A stretch of 64,000 bases of DNA from Phytobacter ursingii (GCA_901456055.1 CABDWT010000018.1:62001-126000), one strand, 5' to 3'; shown: positions 29,575 to 41,581, counted from the first letter of the stretch. Notes: generated by a model not told the origin, from the sequence alone. Made by a program: numbers and translations.

Positions 29575-30303
29575 TTAATCCATTGTCGCGCCACCATCCA
29601 TGCGGAAGATGATATTGACCGTGATACCGGTGCCAGGTCTCCCTGGTTCATAACGCCATTTACGCATGGCCGCTTTCACATCACGTTCAAACATATTCGC
29701 CGGTTGCGCTGAAAGAATTTCCACATTGTCGATACGCCCGTCCGCTAATACGTCAAATTTCACGCGAACACGTCCCTCAATACGCAGCGTCTGTGCACGT
29801 GGCGGATATTGAGGCTGAGTACGGCTTAATGCCCGTGGGGCTGCCGGGACCGACGGCGCCGGTTTGCTGGCGCTGGCGGGCGAGCTATTCATCACCGGTC
29901 GCGACGGAATATTACTTTCGACCGGTGCCACCGGGCGGGGTTCGGCTGGTTTCGCCTCCCGTTTAGGCTGCTCAACTTTCTTCTCCGGTTTTGGCTTCGG
30001 TTTGGGTTTTGGCTTTGGTTCAGGTTTGTGGATGACCACCGGCGCCTCTTTGGGTGGCTCCGGAACGGGTTCCGCCTCGGGTTCGGGTTCCGGCTCCACG
30101 ATGGGTTCTGACGGTGGCTGCACCGCCTGCGGCGGCTCCAGCTCTGCCGGTGTCACCATCGTCACCGTAATCGGCGAAGCAGGTGCCGGTAATTCAATAA
30201 CCTGATGTACCGAGGCATACAAGATGGCCGCCACAATAGCGCCATGCATACCGACGGACAACAGTGTCGGCCAGGGGAAGCGACGGGGTAAATCAAGGGC
30301 CAT
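29575..30303 (-). CDS. tonB: TonB energy-transducing protein
   Basis: Links the proton-motive force, through ExbB-ExbD, to TonB-dependent outer-membrane receptors for siderophores and vitamin B12. The 242-residue chain has the N-terminal anchor (FPWPTLLSVGMHGAIVAAILY with the conserved Ser-His pair), a long periplasmic Pro-Glu then Pro-Lys repeat region (residues ~65-125), and the C-terminal receptor-binding domain with QPQYPPRAQTLRIEGRVRVKFDV. The start at 30303 (MALDLPRR) follows the E. coli form; an ATG three codons upstream (MTSMALDL, 30312) is an equally good candidate. A Fur-type site lies upstream. Confidence 0.95.
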   Translation of the reverse strand: MALDLPRRFPWPTLLSVGMHGAIVAAILYASVHQVIELPAPASPITVTMVTPAELEPPQAVQPPSEPIVEPEPEPEAEPVPEPPKEAPVVIHKPEPKPKPKPKPKPEKKVEQPKREAKPAEPRPVAPVESNIPSRPVMNSSPASASKPAPSVPAAPRALSRTQPQYPPRAQTLRIEGRVRVKFDVLADGRIDNVEILSAQPANMFERDVKAAMRKWRYEPGRPGTGITVNIIFRMDGGATMD

Positions 30304-30350
30304 TGAAGTCATAATCGTTTCAGTTGAAAAAGCAAAGCTAGATTCTAAAT

Positions 30351-30369
30351 GCAAATAGCAATCATATTC
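30351..30369 (-). promoter_or_regulatory. Candidate Fur box upstream of tonB
   Basis: On the minus strand GAATATGATTGCTATTTGC resembles the 19-bp Fur consensus (GATAATGATAATCATTATC) at 11 or so positions. It sits about 50-65 bases upstream of tonB, as in E. coli, where Fur controls the gene. Confidence 0.5.
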
Positions 30370-30522
30370 AACCAGCCAACGCATCTGACCGTTTTTTTGC
30401 GCGTTTTCGGTTAAAAAAAGCACACAATGAAAAGGGATACCTTTCTACCTTCATCTTTGCGTTGCAGGTATTTATGGATTCACATAACGTAATGGTTTTC
30501 TCATGGTGAAGGAGCCCTACCC

Positions 30523-30819
30523 GTGCTTTACGTTATTTTCTCGCAGGACGTCGCTGATTCTCTCGAAAAACGCCTATCCGTGCGCCCTGCTCACCTGGCG
30601 CGCCTGCAAATGTTGCATGATGAAGGTCGCTTATTAACGGCAGGCCCCATGCCAGCCGTTGACAGTAACGATCCGGGCGCTGCGGGTTTTACCGGCTCAA
30701 CCGTTATTGCGGAATTTGAATCTCTGGAAGCGGCGCAGGCCTGGGCCGATGCTGACCCGTATGTTGCGGCAGGGGTTTACCAGCAGGTCACCGTTAAGCC
30801 GTTTAAAAAAGTATTCTGA
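30523..30819 (+). CDS. yciI: YciI-like protein
   Basis: A 98-residue single-domain protein of the YciI family (ferredoxin-like fold related to muconolactone isomerase); the substrate is unknown. It is recognised by [32 protein letters not shown] and [15 protein letters not shown], with the conserved His-Asp pair LHDEGR. The start is GTG at 30523 with GAAGGAG upstream. Length equals E. coli YciI. E. coli has kch next; here a transporter pair follows. Confidence 0.95.
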   Translation: MLYVIFSQDVADSLEKRLSVRPAHLARLQMLHDEGRLLTAGPMPAVDSNDPGAAGFTGSTVIAEFESLEAAQAWADADPYVAAGVYQQVTVKPFKKVF

Positions 30820-30831
30820 TGTGTCAGAAAT

Positions 30832-30872
30832 CACAAAGGGGTCAGTATGAATAAAGCCCCTTTGTTTTATCC
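30832..30872 (+). terminator. Terminator after yciI
   Basis: ACAAAGGGG pairs with CCCCTTTGT across a 14-base loop, with a short T run. It lies between the convergent yciI and SMR transporter genes. Confidence 0.6.
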
Positions 30873-30876
30873 GTGT

Positions 30877-31215
30877 TTAATGGGCGATGGTTTTCGAGAA
30901 CACATTAATGATTACCACGCCTGCAATAATTAATCCCATCCCCAGCATCGCCGGAAAATCCAGTTTCTGCCCATGCATAATCCAGCCGACGGTACCAATT
31001 AATACGATGCCTGCCCCGGACCAGATTGCGTAAATTATTCCGGTAGGTATGGTGCGCATAGGAATGGTCAGGCACCAGAAGGCAATACAATAGCCGACAA
31101 TACTGATAATGCTGGGTACCAGACGGGTAAAACTGTCAGACGATTTAAGCGCAGTGGTCGCGATGACTTCGGAGATAATCGCAAGGGCGAGAAAAATAAT
31201 GGCTTCTTTATTCAT
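30877..31215 (-). CDS. SMR-family multidrug/cation transporter (EmrE-like)
   Basis: A 112-residue protein with four membrane spans, the size of EmrE/SugE transporters that exchange protons for lipophilic cations. The essential glutamate is present in span 1 (LAIISEVIATTALK, Glu near residue 16). Span 3 shows IPTGIIYAIWSGAGIVLIGTVGW, the EmrE-type signature with the aromatic and glycine residues, which fits the Qac-type rather than the guanidinium (Gdx/SugE) branch. It starts 17 bases after the LysE-type gene at 31233, so the two form a small operon. Substrate not determinable here. Confidence 0.88.
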   Translation of the reverse strand: MNKEAIIFLALAIISEVIATTALKSSDSFTRLVPSIISIVGYCIAFWCLTIPMRTIPTGIIYAIWSGAGIVLIGTVGWIMHGQKLDFPAMLGMGLIIAGVVIINVFSKTIAH

Positions 31216-31232
31216 GGTTATCCACTGACAAA

Positions 31233-31850
31233 TTAACGTTTACTTAGCGCAAGACGCGTTGCGAAGAGCAAAAACACAACACCGGTTGTGCGATCCATCC
31301 AACGTATAACGGCTTCTTTACGTAAAAATGATGACAACGGGCGCGTCGCCGCAATTAATGTTGTCGACCATACGGTTCCCAGCACCACGTGGATCATTAC
31401 CAGGCCAAATGTCCAAATAATGAGAGGCTGTCCATGCGGAATAAACTGTGGCAAAAAAGAGACATAGAAAATCCCCATTTTCGGGTTCAGCACATTGCCT
31501 AACATGCCACGAATGAACCAGTTCTGCTTTTTATCTTCATCGGCAATAGAAAAAACAGCGGTACGCGGGCGAACGAGCATATTCAGTCCCAGCCAGCATA
31601 AATAGGCAGCACCACAATATTTAAGAATGGCGTACGCGAGCTCCGATACCGCAACTAATGCCCCAAGGCCAAAAGCAACGGCGGCTCCCCAAATAAGACA
31701 ACCAGTGTTAATGCCGAAGGCGGCTTTAAAGGCCTGACTACGTCCCTCCACTGCGGCAGTACGTAAAATTAGCGCGGTATCGAGACCCGGTGTGAGCGTC
31801 AGCAGTGTCGCCGCAAAGGTAAAAGCAATCAAACTATCGATAACAGACAT
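31233..31850 (-). CDS. LysE/RhtB-family amino-acid exporter
   Basis: A 205-residue polytopic protein with about six spans. The LysE family motif is near the N-terminus (TLTPGLDTALILRTAAVEGRSQA, the TPGP-like turn followed by the conserved Gly and Arg), then GINTGCLIWG, GAAYLCWLGLNML and the half-way motif GMLGNVLNPKMGIFYVSFLPQF. These proteins export amino acids and related metabolites. Located with the SMR gene where E. coli has kch, so probably strain- or genus-specific. Confidence 0.9.
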   Translation of the reverse strand: MSVIDSLIAFTFAATLLTLTPGLDTALILRTAAVEGRSQAFKAAFGINTGCLIWGAAVAFGLGALVAVSELAYAILKYCGAAYLCWLGLNMLVRPRTAVFSIADEDKKQNWFIRGMLGNVLNPKMGIFYVSFLPQFIPHGQPLIIWTFGLVMIHVVLGTVWSTTLIAATRPLSSFLRKEAVIRWMDRTTGVVFLLFATRLALSKR

Positions 31851-31878
31851 TGCGCATTCACCTTTTTAAGAACCCTAT

Positions 31879-31908
31879 AAAAAACTGTGGGCACCATGAA
31901 GGTGCCCA
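31879..31908 (-). terminator. Terminator after yciY
   Basis: GGGCACC / GGTGCCC stem, followed on the minus strand by ACAG and a T run. It separates yciY from the transporter pair. Confidence 0.65.
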
Positions 31909-31914
31909 TGATCA

Positions 31915-32088
31915 TCAGAACCCGTAAAAATCAAAAACTAACGCATTGCGATGCCGATTAAGGATACACTTTCTAATCGAGTGGATACGCATATTGCGAC
32001 GGGACTGCCCTTCCAGCCAGCGCGCTTTGCGACGACTGGTCTGTCGTGACATGCGCCAGCGCCCCACTTCCGTTCTACTACGCTTCAT
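31915..32088 (-). CDS. yciY: YciY, small basic protein (57 aa)
   Basis: MKRSRTEVGRWRMSRQTSRR opens a 57-residue, strongly arginine-rich protein with RRNMRIHSIRKCIL in its second half, nearly as in E. coli YciY and of identical length. The high charge suggests nucleic-acid or ribosome contact, but no function is established. The start is placed at 32088; the frame to 32148 contains an unrelated extension. Located upstream of and divergent from clsA, as in E. coli. Confidence 0.9.
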   Translation of the reverse strand: MKRSRTEVGRWRMSRQTSRRKARWLEGQSRRNMRIHSIRKCILNRHRNALVFDFYGF

Positions 32089-32231
32089 TTTTACGACTCT
32101 TTCCTGAAACAGAAGCCCCATTATAAACCCTGGTCGCCACCAGACCACCCCTTTTCAGCGCCGTTTTTATTTGCCAGATGAGTCCTTATGCGTAAACTCC
32201 TTATATCAGATTTTCAAAAGGATTTTTTGTT

Positions 32232-34056
<1,825 letters not shown>

Positions 34057-34068
34057 TGGTAAAAAAAG

Positions 34069-34096
34069 AAAAGGCTGACTTTCGTCAGCCTTTTTC
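34069..34096. terminator. Bidirectional terminator yciU/oppF
   Basis: AAAAGGCTGAC / GTCAGCCTTTTT stem with a four-base loop between the convergent yciU and oppF genes. Confidence 0.88.
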
Positions 34097-34098
34097 AT

Positions 34099-35103
34099 TT
34101 AGAGCGGGTCGACCTTAAGACAGGAGACCGCATGGCGGAAACTTCCTTCCAGAACCGGGCGCGTTTGTGCGCACTCGGGGCCAGCAATCGGACAACGCGT
34201 GCGGAACACGCAGCCTGAAGGCGGATTGATTGGCGAAGGCAAATCCCCTTCCAGCAACTGAATCTGCTTATTCTTTTCCAGATCCGGGTCCGGAATCGGT
34301 ACGGCAGACATCAATGCTTTGGTATAAGGGTGCTGTGGATTGTGGTACACCTCGTCATAGGTTCCCAGCTCTACAGCATGGCCAAGATACATTACCAGAA
34401 CACGATCGGAGATGTGCTTCACCACCGCCAGGTCGTGGGCGATAAAGATCAGCGACAACCCCATTTCCCGCTGCAGTTTTTGCAGCAAGTTGACTACCTG
34501 CGCCTGGATAGACACATCAAGGGCGGAAACCGGTTCGTCACAGATAATCAACTTCGGTTCGAGGATCAGCGCACGCGCAATACCGATACGCTGACACTGG
34601 CCGCCGGAGAACTCGTGCGGGTAGCGGTTAATCAGGTTTGGCAGCAGACCCACTTTCATCATCATGGCTTTGACGCGGTCACGCACTTCCTGACGCGGCA
34701 TTTTTGGATGATACGTACGCAGCGGTTCCGCAATGATTTCACCAATCGTCATACGCGGGTTCAGGGATGCCAGCGGGTCCTGGAAAATCATCTGAATATC
34801 ACTGCGCACATCGCGCCACTCATCAGGCTTCATACCGAGCAAATCTTTGCCCAGCCAGGCCACTTTACCGTCAGTGGCTTTGACCAGACCAATAATCGCA
34901 CGGGCAAAAGTCGATTTCCCGCAACCGGACTCGCCCACGACCCCCAGGGTTTCCCCTTCATACAAACGAAGCGTGACGCCGTCTACCGCTTTCAGTGTTT
35001 TGGATGGCTGCCAGAACCATTGCTTACCGTCTTTAATGTCGAAATGGACTTTCAGGTCAGCAATTTCAAGGAGTACTTTTCTTTCTTCAGTAACGGCATT
35101 CAT
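34099..35103 (-). CDS. oppF: Oligopeptide ABC transporter ATPase OppF
   Basis: One of the two ATPases of the oligopeptide importer OppABCDF. The 334 residues show Walker [10 protein letters not shown] near residue 59, the signature [15 protein letters not shown] near 165, Walker [13 protein letters not shown] near 186, and the C-terminal cysteine motif [14 protein letters not shown] near 300 that binds an Fe-S cluster in the Dpp/Opp family. It overlaps the oppD stop by four bases. Last gene of the operon. Confidence 0.97.
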   Translation of the reverse strand: MNAVTEERKVLLEIADLKVHFDIKDGKQWFWQPSKTLKAVDGVTLRLYEGETLGVVGESGCGKSTFARAIIGLVKATDGKVAWLGKDLLGMKPDEWRDVRSDIQMIFQDPLASLNPRMTIGEIIAEPLRTYHPKMPRQEVRDRVKAMMMKVGLLPNLINRYPHEFSGGQCQRIGIARALILEPKLIICDEPVSALDVSIQAQVVNLLQKLQREMGLSLIFIAHDLAVVKHISDRVLVMYLGHAVELGTYDEVYHNPQHPYTKALMSAVPIPDPDLEKNKQIQLLEGDLPSPINPPSGCVFRTRCPIAGPECAQTRPVLEGSFRHAVSCLKVDPL

Positions 35104-36113
35104 ACCAGTTCCTCCACCGGCTTAAAGCAGGCGCGCAAACGTCCCGGGGCAAACTCCTCCAGCGGCGGAGCACTGTTACAGATGTCCATCGCATGCGGGC
35201 AGCGCGGCTGGAACGGACACCCTTTTGGCAACCGCAACAGGTTCGGCGGGTTACCGGGGATGGTCAGCAACTCTTCACCTTCGGCGTCAAGGCGCGGTAC
35301 AGCATTGAGCAGACCGATAGAATAGGGATGTGCCGGGTGGTAGAACACATCGCGCGCCACCCCGTATTCCATGGTACGCCCGGCGTACATGACCAGCACT
35401 TTGTCACAGATGCCCGCAACAACGCCGAGATCGTGAGTAATCATGATAATGGCGGTGTTGAATTCACGCTTAAGCTCATTGAGCAACGTCATGATCTGCG
35501 CCTGCACGGTCACATCCAGGGCGGTGGTCGGTTCGTCGGCAATCAGCAGCTTCGGTCGACACATTAGCGCCATGGCAATCATCACTCGCTGGCGCATCCC
35601 GCCGGAGAACTCATGCGGATACATCTTCATACGCTTACGCGCTTCCGGCATTTTCACTGCATCAAGCATTTTGACTGACTCTTCAAACGCTTCGGCCTTA
35701 CTCATGCCTTTATGCAACATCAGTACTTCCATTAACTGCTCGCCGACCCGCATATAGGGATTTAGCGAGGTCATCGGATCCTGGAAAATCATGGAGATCT
35801 GTTCAGCACGCAGCTTATTCAGCGCATGCTCCGGCAAGTTCAGGATCTCTTTGCCATTGAATTTCGCCGAACCACCAATACGCCCATTCGATGCCAACAG
35901 CCCCATCAGTGCAAATGCGGTCTGAGATTTACCCGAACCAGATTCACCCACGATACCCAGCGTCTCACCGGCGCGCAGGCTGAAATTCAGGTCGTTTACC
36001 GCCGTAACGTCACCATCCGGCGTTTTAAAAGTTACTCGCAGATCGTTAACATCCAGAAGAATGTCCGAATGCTGCTGCGCCTGTGGCGCCAATGAGGTTT
36101 CATGCTTGCTCAC
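35100..36113 (-). CDS. oppD: Oligopeptide ABC transporter ATPase OppD
   Basis: Second ATPase of the importer. The 337 residues show Walker [10 protein letters not shown] near residue 55, [15 protein letters not shown] near 168, [12 protein letters not shown] near 187 and the Cys-rich C-terminus [14 protein letters not shown]. Initiation is from GTG at 36113, with AAGGAG seven bases upstream; this gives the E. coli length. Confidence 0.97.
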   Translation of the reverse strand: MSKHETSLAPQAQQHSDILLDVNDLRVTFKTPDGDVTAVNDLNFSLRAGETLGIVGESGSGKSQTAFALMGLLASNGRIGGSAKFNGKEILNLPEHALNKLRAEQISMIFQDPMTSLNPYMRVGEQLMEVLMLHKGMSKAEAFEESVKMLDAVKMPEARKRMKMYPHEFSGGMRQRVMIAMALMCRPKLLIADEPTTALDVTVQAQIMTLLNELKREFNTAIIMITHDLGVVAGICDKVLVMYAGRTMEYGVARDVFYHPAHPYSIGLLNAVPRLDAEGEELLTIPGNPPNLLRLPKGCPFQPRCPHAMDICNSAPPLEEFAPGRLRACFKPVEELV

Positions 36114-36124
36114 AACAGCACTCC

Positions 36125-37033
36125 TTAACGATCTTTCGGGTCGAGGGCATCACGTAACCCATCGCCGATAAAGTTGAAACAGAACAGCGTCACCACCAGA
36201 AAGCCTGCCGGAAACAACAACAGCCACGGGGAAACTTCCATCGAGTTCGCGCCGTCGCTGAGCAAAGCGCCCCAACTGCTTAACGGTTCCTGCGTCCCCA
36301 GGCCAAGGAAACTGAGGAAAGATTCAAACAGAATCATGCTCGGTACTAACAGCGACGCATATACCACCACCACGCCCAGCACGTTTGGGACGATATGGCG
36401 AATCACGATATTGCCAGTCGATACACCACCTACCTGAGCAGCCTCAATAAACTCTTTGCGTTTGAGGCTGAGCGTTTGACCACGAACGATACGCGCCATA
36501 TCCAGCCAGGAAACCATACCGATCGCCACAAAAATAAGCAGTATGTTTTGCCCGAAGAATGTCACCAGCAGGATGACGAAGAACATAAACGGGAAAGAGT
36601 TGAGGATCTCAAGCAGACGCATCATCACGGAGTCCACTTTACCGCCGAGGTAGCCGGACAGGGAGCCGTAAAGTGTGCCCAGGATAACCGCAACCAGCGC
36701 GGCTGCAATGCCGACCATCAGCGAAATACGTCCACCAATGGCAACGCGCACCAACAGATCACGGCCGGATGAATCCGTACCAAAATAGTGCCCGGAGGTT
36801 GTATCAGGGGCGCTGGACATCATGCCCCAGTCCGTATCGAAGTAACTAAACTGCGACAGCATCGGCGCGAGAGCCACGAAAAGCGCGATAAATAACAAGA
36901 CCACCAGGCTGGCAACCGCCGCGCGGTTGTGCATAAAGCGACGGCGAGCATCCTGCCAGAGACTGCGACCTTCTACTTCCAGTTTTTCACTGAAGTTTTC
37001 CAGCGCCTCGCTGTTTTTTTTACTTAACATCAT
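36125..37033 (-). CDS. oppC: Oligopeptide ABC transporter permease OppC
   Basis: Inner-membrane permease of 302 residues with about six spans; the first is near residues 40-60. The ABC-permease EAA loop is [24 protein letters not shown] near residue 205. It pairs with OppB to form the translocation path. Same length as in E. coli. Confidence 0.97.
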   Translation of the reverse strand: MMLSKKNSEALENFSEKLEVEGRSLWQDARRRFMHNRAAVASLVVLLFIALFVALAPMLSQFSYFDTDWGMMSSAPDTTSGHYFGTDSSGRDLLVRVAIGGRISLMVGIAAALVAVILGTLYGSLSGYLGGKVDSVMMRLLEILNSFPFMFFVILLVTFFGQNILLIFVAIGMVSWLDMARIVRGQTLSLKRKEFIEAAQVGGVSTGNIVIRHIVPNVLGVVVVYASLLVPSMILFESFLSFLGLGTQEPLSSWGALLSDGANSMEVSPWLLLFPAGFLVVTLFCFNFIGDGLRDALDPKDR

Positions 37034-37047
37034 GGCGTACTCCAGTG

Positions 37048-37968
37048 TTAATAACGAATTTTCGGATCGATAACGGCATACAGCACATCAACAATCGCGT
37101 TAAATAAAATAGTCAACGTCCCTACCAGGATGGTCAAACTTAATACCAGCGAGTAATCACGGTTTAATGCGCCATTCACAAACAGCTGACCGATACCCGG
37201 CAAACCATAAATCGTTTCGATAACCATCGAGCCGGTGATAATACCGACAAAGGCAGGCCCCATATAGGAGAGCACAGGTAATAATGCAGGTTTAAGCGCA
37301 TGGCGGAAAATAATGCGCCGCATCGGTAAGCCTTTCGCACGTGCGGTACGAATAAAGTTCGAATGCAGCACCTCTATCATTGAGCCACGCGTTATACGCG
37401 CAATGCTGGCGATATAGGCCAGAGACAATGCGACCATCGGCAGGATCATGAATTTTGGCGCGCCGCCATTCCATCCCCCGGCAGGTAACCATTTAAGCGT
37501 AATGGCGAATATCATCACCAGCAGCGGCGCAACCACGAAGCTCGGTATTACAACCCCGGTCATCGCCAGCCCCATCACGGAATAGTCCCATTTGGTATTT
37601 TGTTTCAGCGCGGCGATGACGCCTGCACTCACGCCAAAAATCACCGCCAGCAAAAACGCCGCAGCGCCTAACTTCGCGGAAACGGGGAAGCTGGCAGCGA
37701 CCAGATCATTCACCGTGTAATCTTTATATTTAAATGACGGCCCAAAATCACCGTGCGCAAGCTGTTTCAGATAGCTGGCGTATTGGGTCAGAATCGGATC
37801 GTTCAGATGATATTTCGCTTCGATGTTCGCCATGACTTCTGGCGGCAGCGTACGCTCACCGGTAAAAGGACTACCCGGCGCAAGGCGCATCATAAAGAAT
37901 GAGATCGTGATAAGAATAAATAGCGTCGGAATCGCTTCCAGACAGCGACGTAGGATAAATTTCAACAT
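37048..37968 (-). CDS. oppB: Oligopeptide ABC transporter permease OppB
   Basis: A 306-residue permease: N-terminal span LKFILRRCLEAIPTLFILITI, periplasmic segment PPEVMANIEAKYHLNDPI, and the EAA loop NFIRTARAKGLPMRRIIFRHALKPALL near residue 210. The start at 37968 (MLKFILRR) matches E. coli; the frame to 38043 runs back through the oppA-oppB stem-loop and is rejected. Confidence 0.97.
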   Translation of the reverse strand: MLKFILRRCLEAIPTLFILITISFFMMRLAPGSPFTGERTLPPEVMANIEAKYHLNDPILTQYASYLKQLAHGDFGPSFKYKDYTVNDLVAASFPVSAKLGAAAFLLAVIFGVSAGVIAALKQNTKWDYSVMGLAMTGVVIPSFVVAPLLVMIFAITLKWLPAGGWNGGAPKFMILPMVALSLAYIASIARITRGSMIEVLHSNFIRTARAKGLPMRRIIFRHALKPALLPVLSYMGPAFVGIITGSMVIETIYGLPGIGQLFVNGALNRDYSLVLSLTILVGTLTILFNAIVDVLYAVIDPKIRY

Positions 37969-38018
37969 TGCCCGTACCTTCTGGCCTGTGCCTTTGTAGT
38001 GCGATGAAATAAGACACT

Positions 38019-38043
38019 GTGGGGCAGGATGACCCTGCCCCAC
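38019..38043 (-). other. oppA-oppB intercistronic stem-loop
   Basis: A ten-base stem GTGGGGCAGG / CCTGCCCCAC with a four-base loop lies between oppA and oppB, without a T run. Such a hairpin probably protects the abundant oppA mRNA and lowers expression of the downstream genes. Confidence 0.7.
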
Positions 38044-38052
38044 TCATTGCCA

Positions 38053-39684
38053 TTAATGCTTGATAATATACAAGTTTTTAACGTAGATATTATCCATCGG
38101 GTCTTTACCGGTATAACCACCCACCCACGGTTTCACCAGACGGGCGTTCACGTAGTAATACACCGGGACGATCGCAGAGTCTTTATCAAGTTGCTGTTCA
38201 GCCTTGGTATAGAGCTCGGTGCGTTGCGCTTCGTCGGTAACTTGCAGCGTGTCGGCAATCAGCTTATCAAAGGCCGGGCTCTTATAGTGCGCGGTGTTGT
38301 TAGAGCTGTCAGACAGCATAGTATTCAGGAAGGATGTCGGTTCGTTATAGTCCGCACACCAACCTGCACGCGCCACGTCAAAGGTGCCCTGATGACGGCT
38401 GTCAAGGAAGGTTTTCCATTCCTGGTTCTCCAGCTTGACGTCCACACCGAGGTTTTTCTTCCAGATAGAAGCAACGGCGATAGCCAGTTTTTTGTGCAGG
38501 TCAGACGTGTTGTACAGCAGGTTGAATGTCAGCGGCTTGTCAGCAGTGTAACCTGCTTCTGCCAGCAGTTTTTTCGCTTCTGCGTTACGTTTGTCTTGTG
38601 ACCACTTAAACCATTCCGGCTCAACCAGTTTTGCACCGTCAGTGTATGGCGGAGTGTAGCTGTATGCCGGCAAGTCACCCTGGTTTTTCACTTTGTTGAC
38701 AATAATGTCACGATCAAGAGCCAGTTTCAGCGCGGTACGAACGCGAACGTCAGTGAACGGCGCTTTCTGGTTGTTGATTTCGTAGTAATAAGTACACAGA
38801 TAGGGGTCAACGTGGACTTCTTTTGGAATTTCTTGTTTCAGTTTCTGGAACAGTTCAATCGGCATGTTGTTATAGGTCATGTCGATTTCACCGCTGCGAT
38901 AGCGGTTAACGTCAGTCACTTCTGAGGAAATAGGCAGGTAAGTAACCTGATTAATCACCGTTTTCGCGTTATCCCAGTAATTGGTATTACGTTCAAGCAC
39001 GATACGTTCATTGACCACCCAATCTTTCAGTTTGTACGCGCCGTTAGTAACGATGTTCGCGGGCTGGGTCCATTTGTCACCGAATTTCTCGACAACGGCT
39101 TTCGGTACCGGGGAGACGGAAGGATGTACCAACAATTTATAGAAGTAAGGAACCGGTTCGCTCAACGTCACTTCAAAGGTATTGTCATCAATCGCTTTTA
39201 CGCCCAGGTCTGAGGTTGGTTTTTTACCGGCGATGATGTCATCAATATTCGCAATATGACCATATTGCAGGTAGCTGGCATATGGAGATGCAGTTTTTGG
39301 GTCTGCCAGACGCTGCCAGCTATAGACGAAGTCGTGTGCCGTTACCGGCGAACCATCGGACCATTTCGCATCTTTACGGAGATGGAAAGTCCAGACTTTA
39401 AAGTCTTTGTTTTCCCATTTTTCAGCAACACCCGCGCTCGGATGCCCTTCAACGTCTGATACTAACAGACCTTCAAACAAATCGCGGCTGACGTTCGATT
39501 CCGGCACACCTTCAATTTTATGCGGATCAAGCGACTGTACTTCCGAGCCGTTATTACGAACCAGCGTTTGTTTCTCTGCCAGTTGAACGCCAGCAGGAAC
39601 ATCCGCCGCCATGGCTACGTTACCTGCAATTAGCGCGGTGAGAATTCCAGCCGCTACGAGACTTTTTTTTGTGATGATGGACAT
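38053..39684 (-). CDS. oppA: Periplasmic oligopeptide-binding protein OppA
   Basis: Binds peptides of two to five residues in the periplasm and delivers them to OppBC. The 543-residue precursor has a signal peptide (MSIITKKSLVAAGILTALIAGNVAMA, cleaved before ADVPAG). Family segments include QSLDPHKIEGVPESNVSRDLFEGL, TFHLRKDAKWSDGSPVTAHDFVYSW and AGWCADYNEPTSFLNTML. The long upstream region resembles that of E. coli oppA, a target of GcvB sRNA and Lrp. Confidence 0.98.
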   Translation of the reverse strand: MSIITKKSLVAAGILTALIAGNVAMAADVPAGVQLAEKQTLVRNNGSEVQSLDPHKIEGVPESNVSRDLFEGLLVSDVEGHPSAGVAEKWENKDFKVWTFHLRKDAKWSDGSPVTAHDFVYSWQRLADPKTASPYASYLQYGHIANIDDIIAGKKPTSDLGVKAIDDNTFEVTLSEPVPYFYKLLVHPSVSPVPKAVVEKFGDKWTQPANIVTNGAYKLKDWVVNERIVLERNTNYWDNAKTVINQVTYLPISSEVTDVNRYRSGEIDMTYNNMPIELFQKLKQEIPKEVHVDPYLCTYYYEINNQKAPFTDVRVRTALKLALDRDIIVNKVKNQGDLPAYSYTPPYTDGAKLVEPEWFKWSQDKRNAEAKKLLAEAGYTADKPLTFNLLYNTSDLHKKLAIAVASIWKKNLGVDVKLENQEWKTFLDSRHQGTFDVARAGWCADYNEPTSFLNTMLSDSSNNTAHYKSPAFDKLIADTLQVTDEAQRTELYTKAEQQLDKDSAIVPVYYYVNARLVKPWVGGYTGKDPMDNIYVKNLYIIKH

Positions 39685-40457
39685 TGTGTTGATACTCCAC
39701 TCATTATAATTACTGACATTAATGCCAGCCTGTTTTGTCCCCTGAGGGGGCCTGTACAGCGCAGGAGCTTTTGGCTGCTGTCAGGCATCGTTTACTGCTT
39801 GCTATCACCGACTTTATTTCTTACAAGCCGCTCGGATGGCGCCCTTACGTCGATTTCATCTACGTCTCCCCTGTCGAGACGCATGTTACTTTTGCATGAC
39901 GAGATTTTTATTTGAAAATAATTCTCATCTGCGCGTGTTCTTATTGCAAATATAGGGCCGGAAAGTACCAAATGGCCCATTCCGTCGCCAATACAATTTG
40001 CAAATTTGTTAACTAATTCTCTTTTATTAGCGCTTCTATCAGTACTGCAAGAACTTACAGTCATGCGCTAAGAAAAAATTAGTCTTTTCAATCAGGCAGA
40101 TAGATAGTAATTCATCGTCGTTGTTACATTTGCAATACGATTGCGTATTTTTTGCACAAAAAATCAACATTCGATTATTATCTAGCACATTTGTCTGCCT
40201 GAGCGAAGAAATTACTAATATCATTTCAATTATCTGACAGCAAGCCCCAGAGTATCGTGTGAGGGAAATAACAGTGTTGATGGATGAATTTATCGCCAGG
40301 CGGCAATGCAACAAAATGTAATTAGCTGAAATTTAAGGTTTTATTTAAATCATGTTGATTTATTATATTTATGGTTTTTTCTGACTTTAGTTATATGATT
40401 TGCTGATAATGCTGCGTTTCCAACGCCCTGCGCAGCATTATTTTCGCCTCAGGCAAG
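39685..40457. other. Long oppA upstream region, no gene seen
   Basis: About 770 AT-rich bases between oppA and ychE. The spacing is like that in E. coli. Short frames here (39792-40064, 40039-40314) have no family features. The stretch must hold the oppA promoter and leader. Confidence 0.5.
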
Positions 40458-41105
40458 TTAGTGCAGTAACCCCGGAAATATTCCTTTTACGCCAGCAACG
40501 ATAAATTCAATACCCAGCGCCATGAGCAATAAGCCCATGATACGGGTTATCACGTTAATCCCGGTTTGGCCAAGAAGACGCACCAGCCAGGGTGCGATGC
40601 GAAACACCCCCCACGAACAAAAAGCAAAAAGGGCTATTGCGACTGAAAACCCAGCGAGGTATTCCACGCTGTGGTAACGCGTTCCCCAGACAATTGTCGA
40701 ACTGATTGCCCCCGGCCCTGCCATTAAAGGTAAGGCGAGAGGCACAACGCCAATACTCTCTCTGATCGCAGTTTCTGATTTCTCCTGTTTATTCTGTTTA
40801 TCTTCCCCCAGCTTACCGCTGATCATCGACATCGCGATGGTTACCACCAGAATCCCGCCGGCAATACGAAATGAATCAATTGAAATACCGAACAACTGAA
40901 GAATCGCATCACCCAGAAAAAGTGATGTCCAGAGAATGATGGCAACAGAAAGGTTAGCAGTCAGATTGGTTTTATTCCGCGCCCCGGCAGTTTGATAACT
41001 GGTCATACTGATAAAGACAGGGATGATACCGATGGGGTTTACCAACGCGAACAGGCCGATAAAAAACTTAAACCAGGTTGGAAAGTCAAACAGTGTTTGA
41101 GTCAC
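40458..41105 (-). CDS. ychE: YchE, MarC-family membrane protein
   Basis: A 215-residue inner-membrane protein of the UPF0056/MarC family with six spans; function unknown. Seen: FFIGLFALVNPIGIIPVFISMT (residues ~14-35), FRIAGGILVVTIAMSMISG, ESIGVVPLALPLMAGPGAISSTIVW and GINVITRIMGLLLMALG. The start is placed at GTG 41105 (VTQTLFDFPTWF) because this gives the E. coli length and N-terminus; nine extra codons upstream are open. Confidence 0.93.
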   Translation of the reverse strand: MTQTLFDFPTWFKFFIGLFALVNPIGIIPVFISMTSYQTAGARNKTNLTANLSVAIILWTSLFLGDAILQLFGISIDSFRIAGGILVVTIAMSMISGKLGEDKQNKQEKSETAIRESIGVVPLALPLMAGPGAISSTIVWGTRYHSVEYLAGFSVAIALFAFCSWGVFRIAPWLVRLLGQTGINVITRIMGLLLMALGIEFIVAGVKGIFPGLLH

Positions 41106-41581
41106 AGAGTGCTCCGCAGCAGTGCAAGGCAAAATGAAAGAAGGTATGTAAACAATAAGACCCTGCTAAATATACGATTATTTGTAGCATATCTCACCCT
41201 AAATCCTGTCATCTTCCCTACATCCTGGCATGTTATGCATTTGTACTAATTATGATAATGTTAGCTAGCGCCGCCCTTTTATCATTAACATTTGATACAA
41301 ATGCCCAAAAATAGCCTGCTGAAAGGTGTCAGCTTTGCTGTAACTTGATTTAGATCACGTAATCGGTACTCAGAAGTGAGTACTCTTGGAGACGTCATCA
41401 GGGAGTAGAACCATCTGTTTTAATGATGTTTCGTTGAGGCTCTTTCAGTAAATCAGTTAGGTTGGGCGAGGCGTTAACTACTTGTTTTTCTGTAATTTAC
41501 GCAACCTGCACCCGGTCTGTCTATACTGTCGTTTCGGACAGCTGGTTTACTAAAAGAGTTTAACATTATCAGGAGAGCATT
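41106..41581 (+). promoter_or_regulatory. adhE promoter and long leader
   Basis: About 475 gene-free bases upstream of adhE. They include a perfect 7-bp inverted repeat GTACTCA-GAAG-TGAGTAC (41366-41383) and the ribosome site AGGAG just before the ATG. E. coli adhE has a long leader whose mRNA is processed by RNase III and is controlled by Cra, NarL, Fis and NADH/NAD level. The individual sites were not resolved here. Confidence 0.55.
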
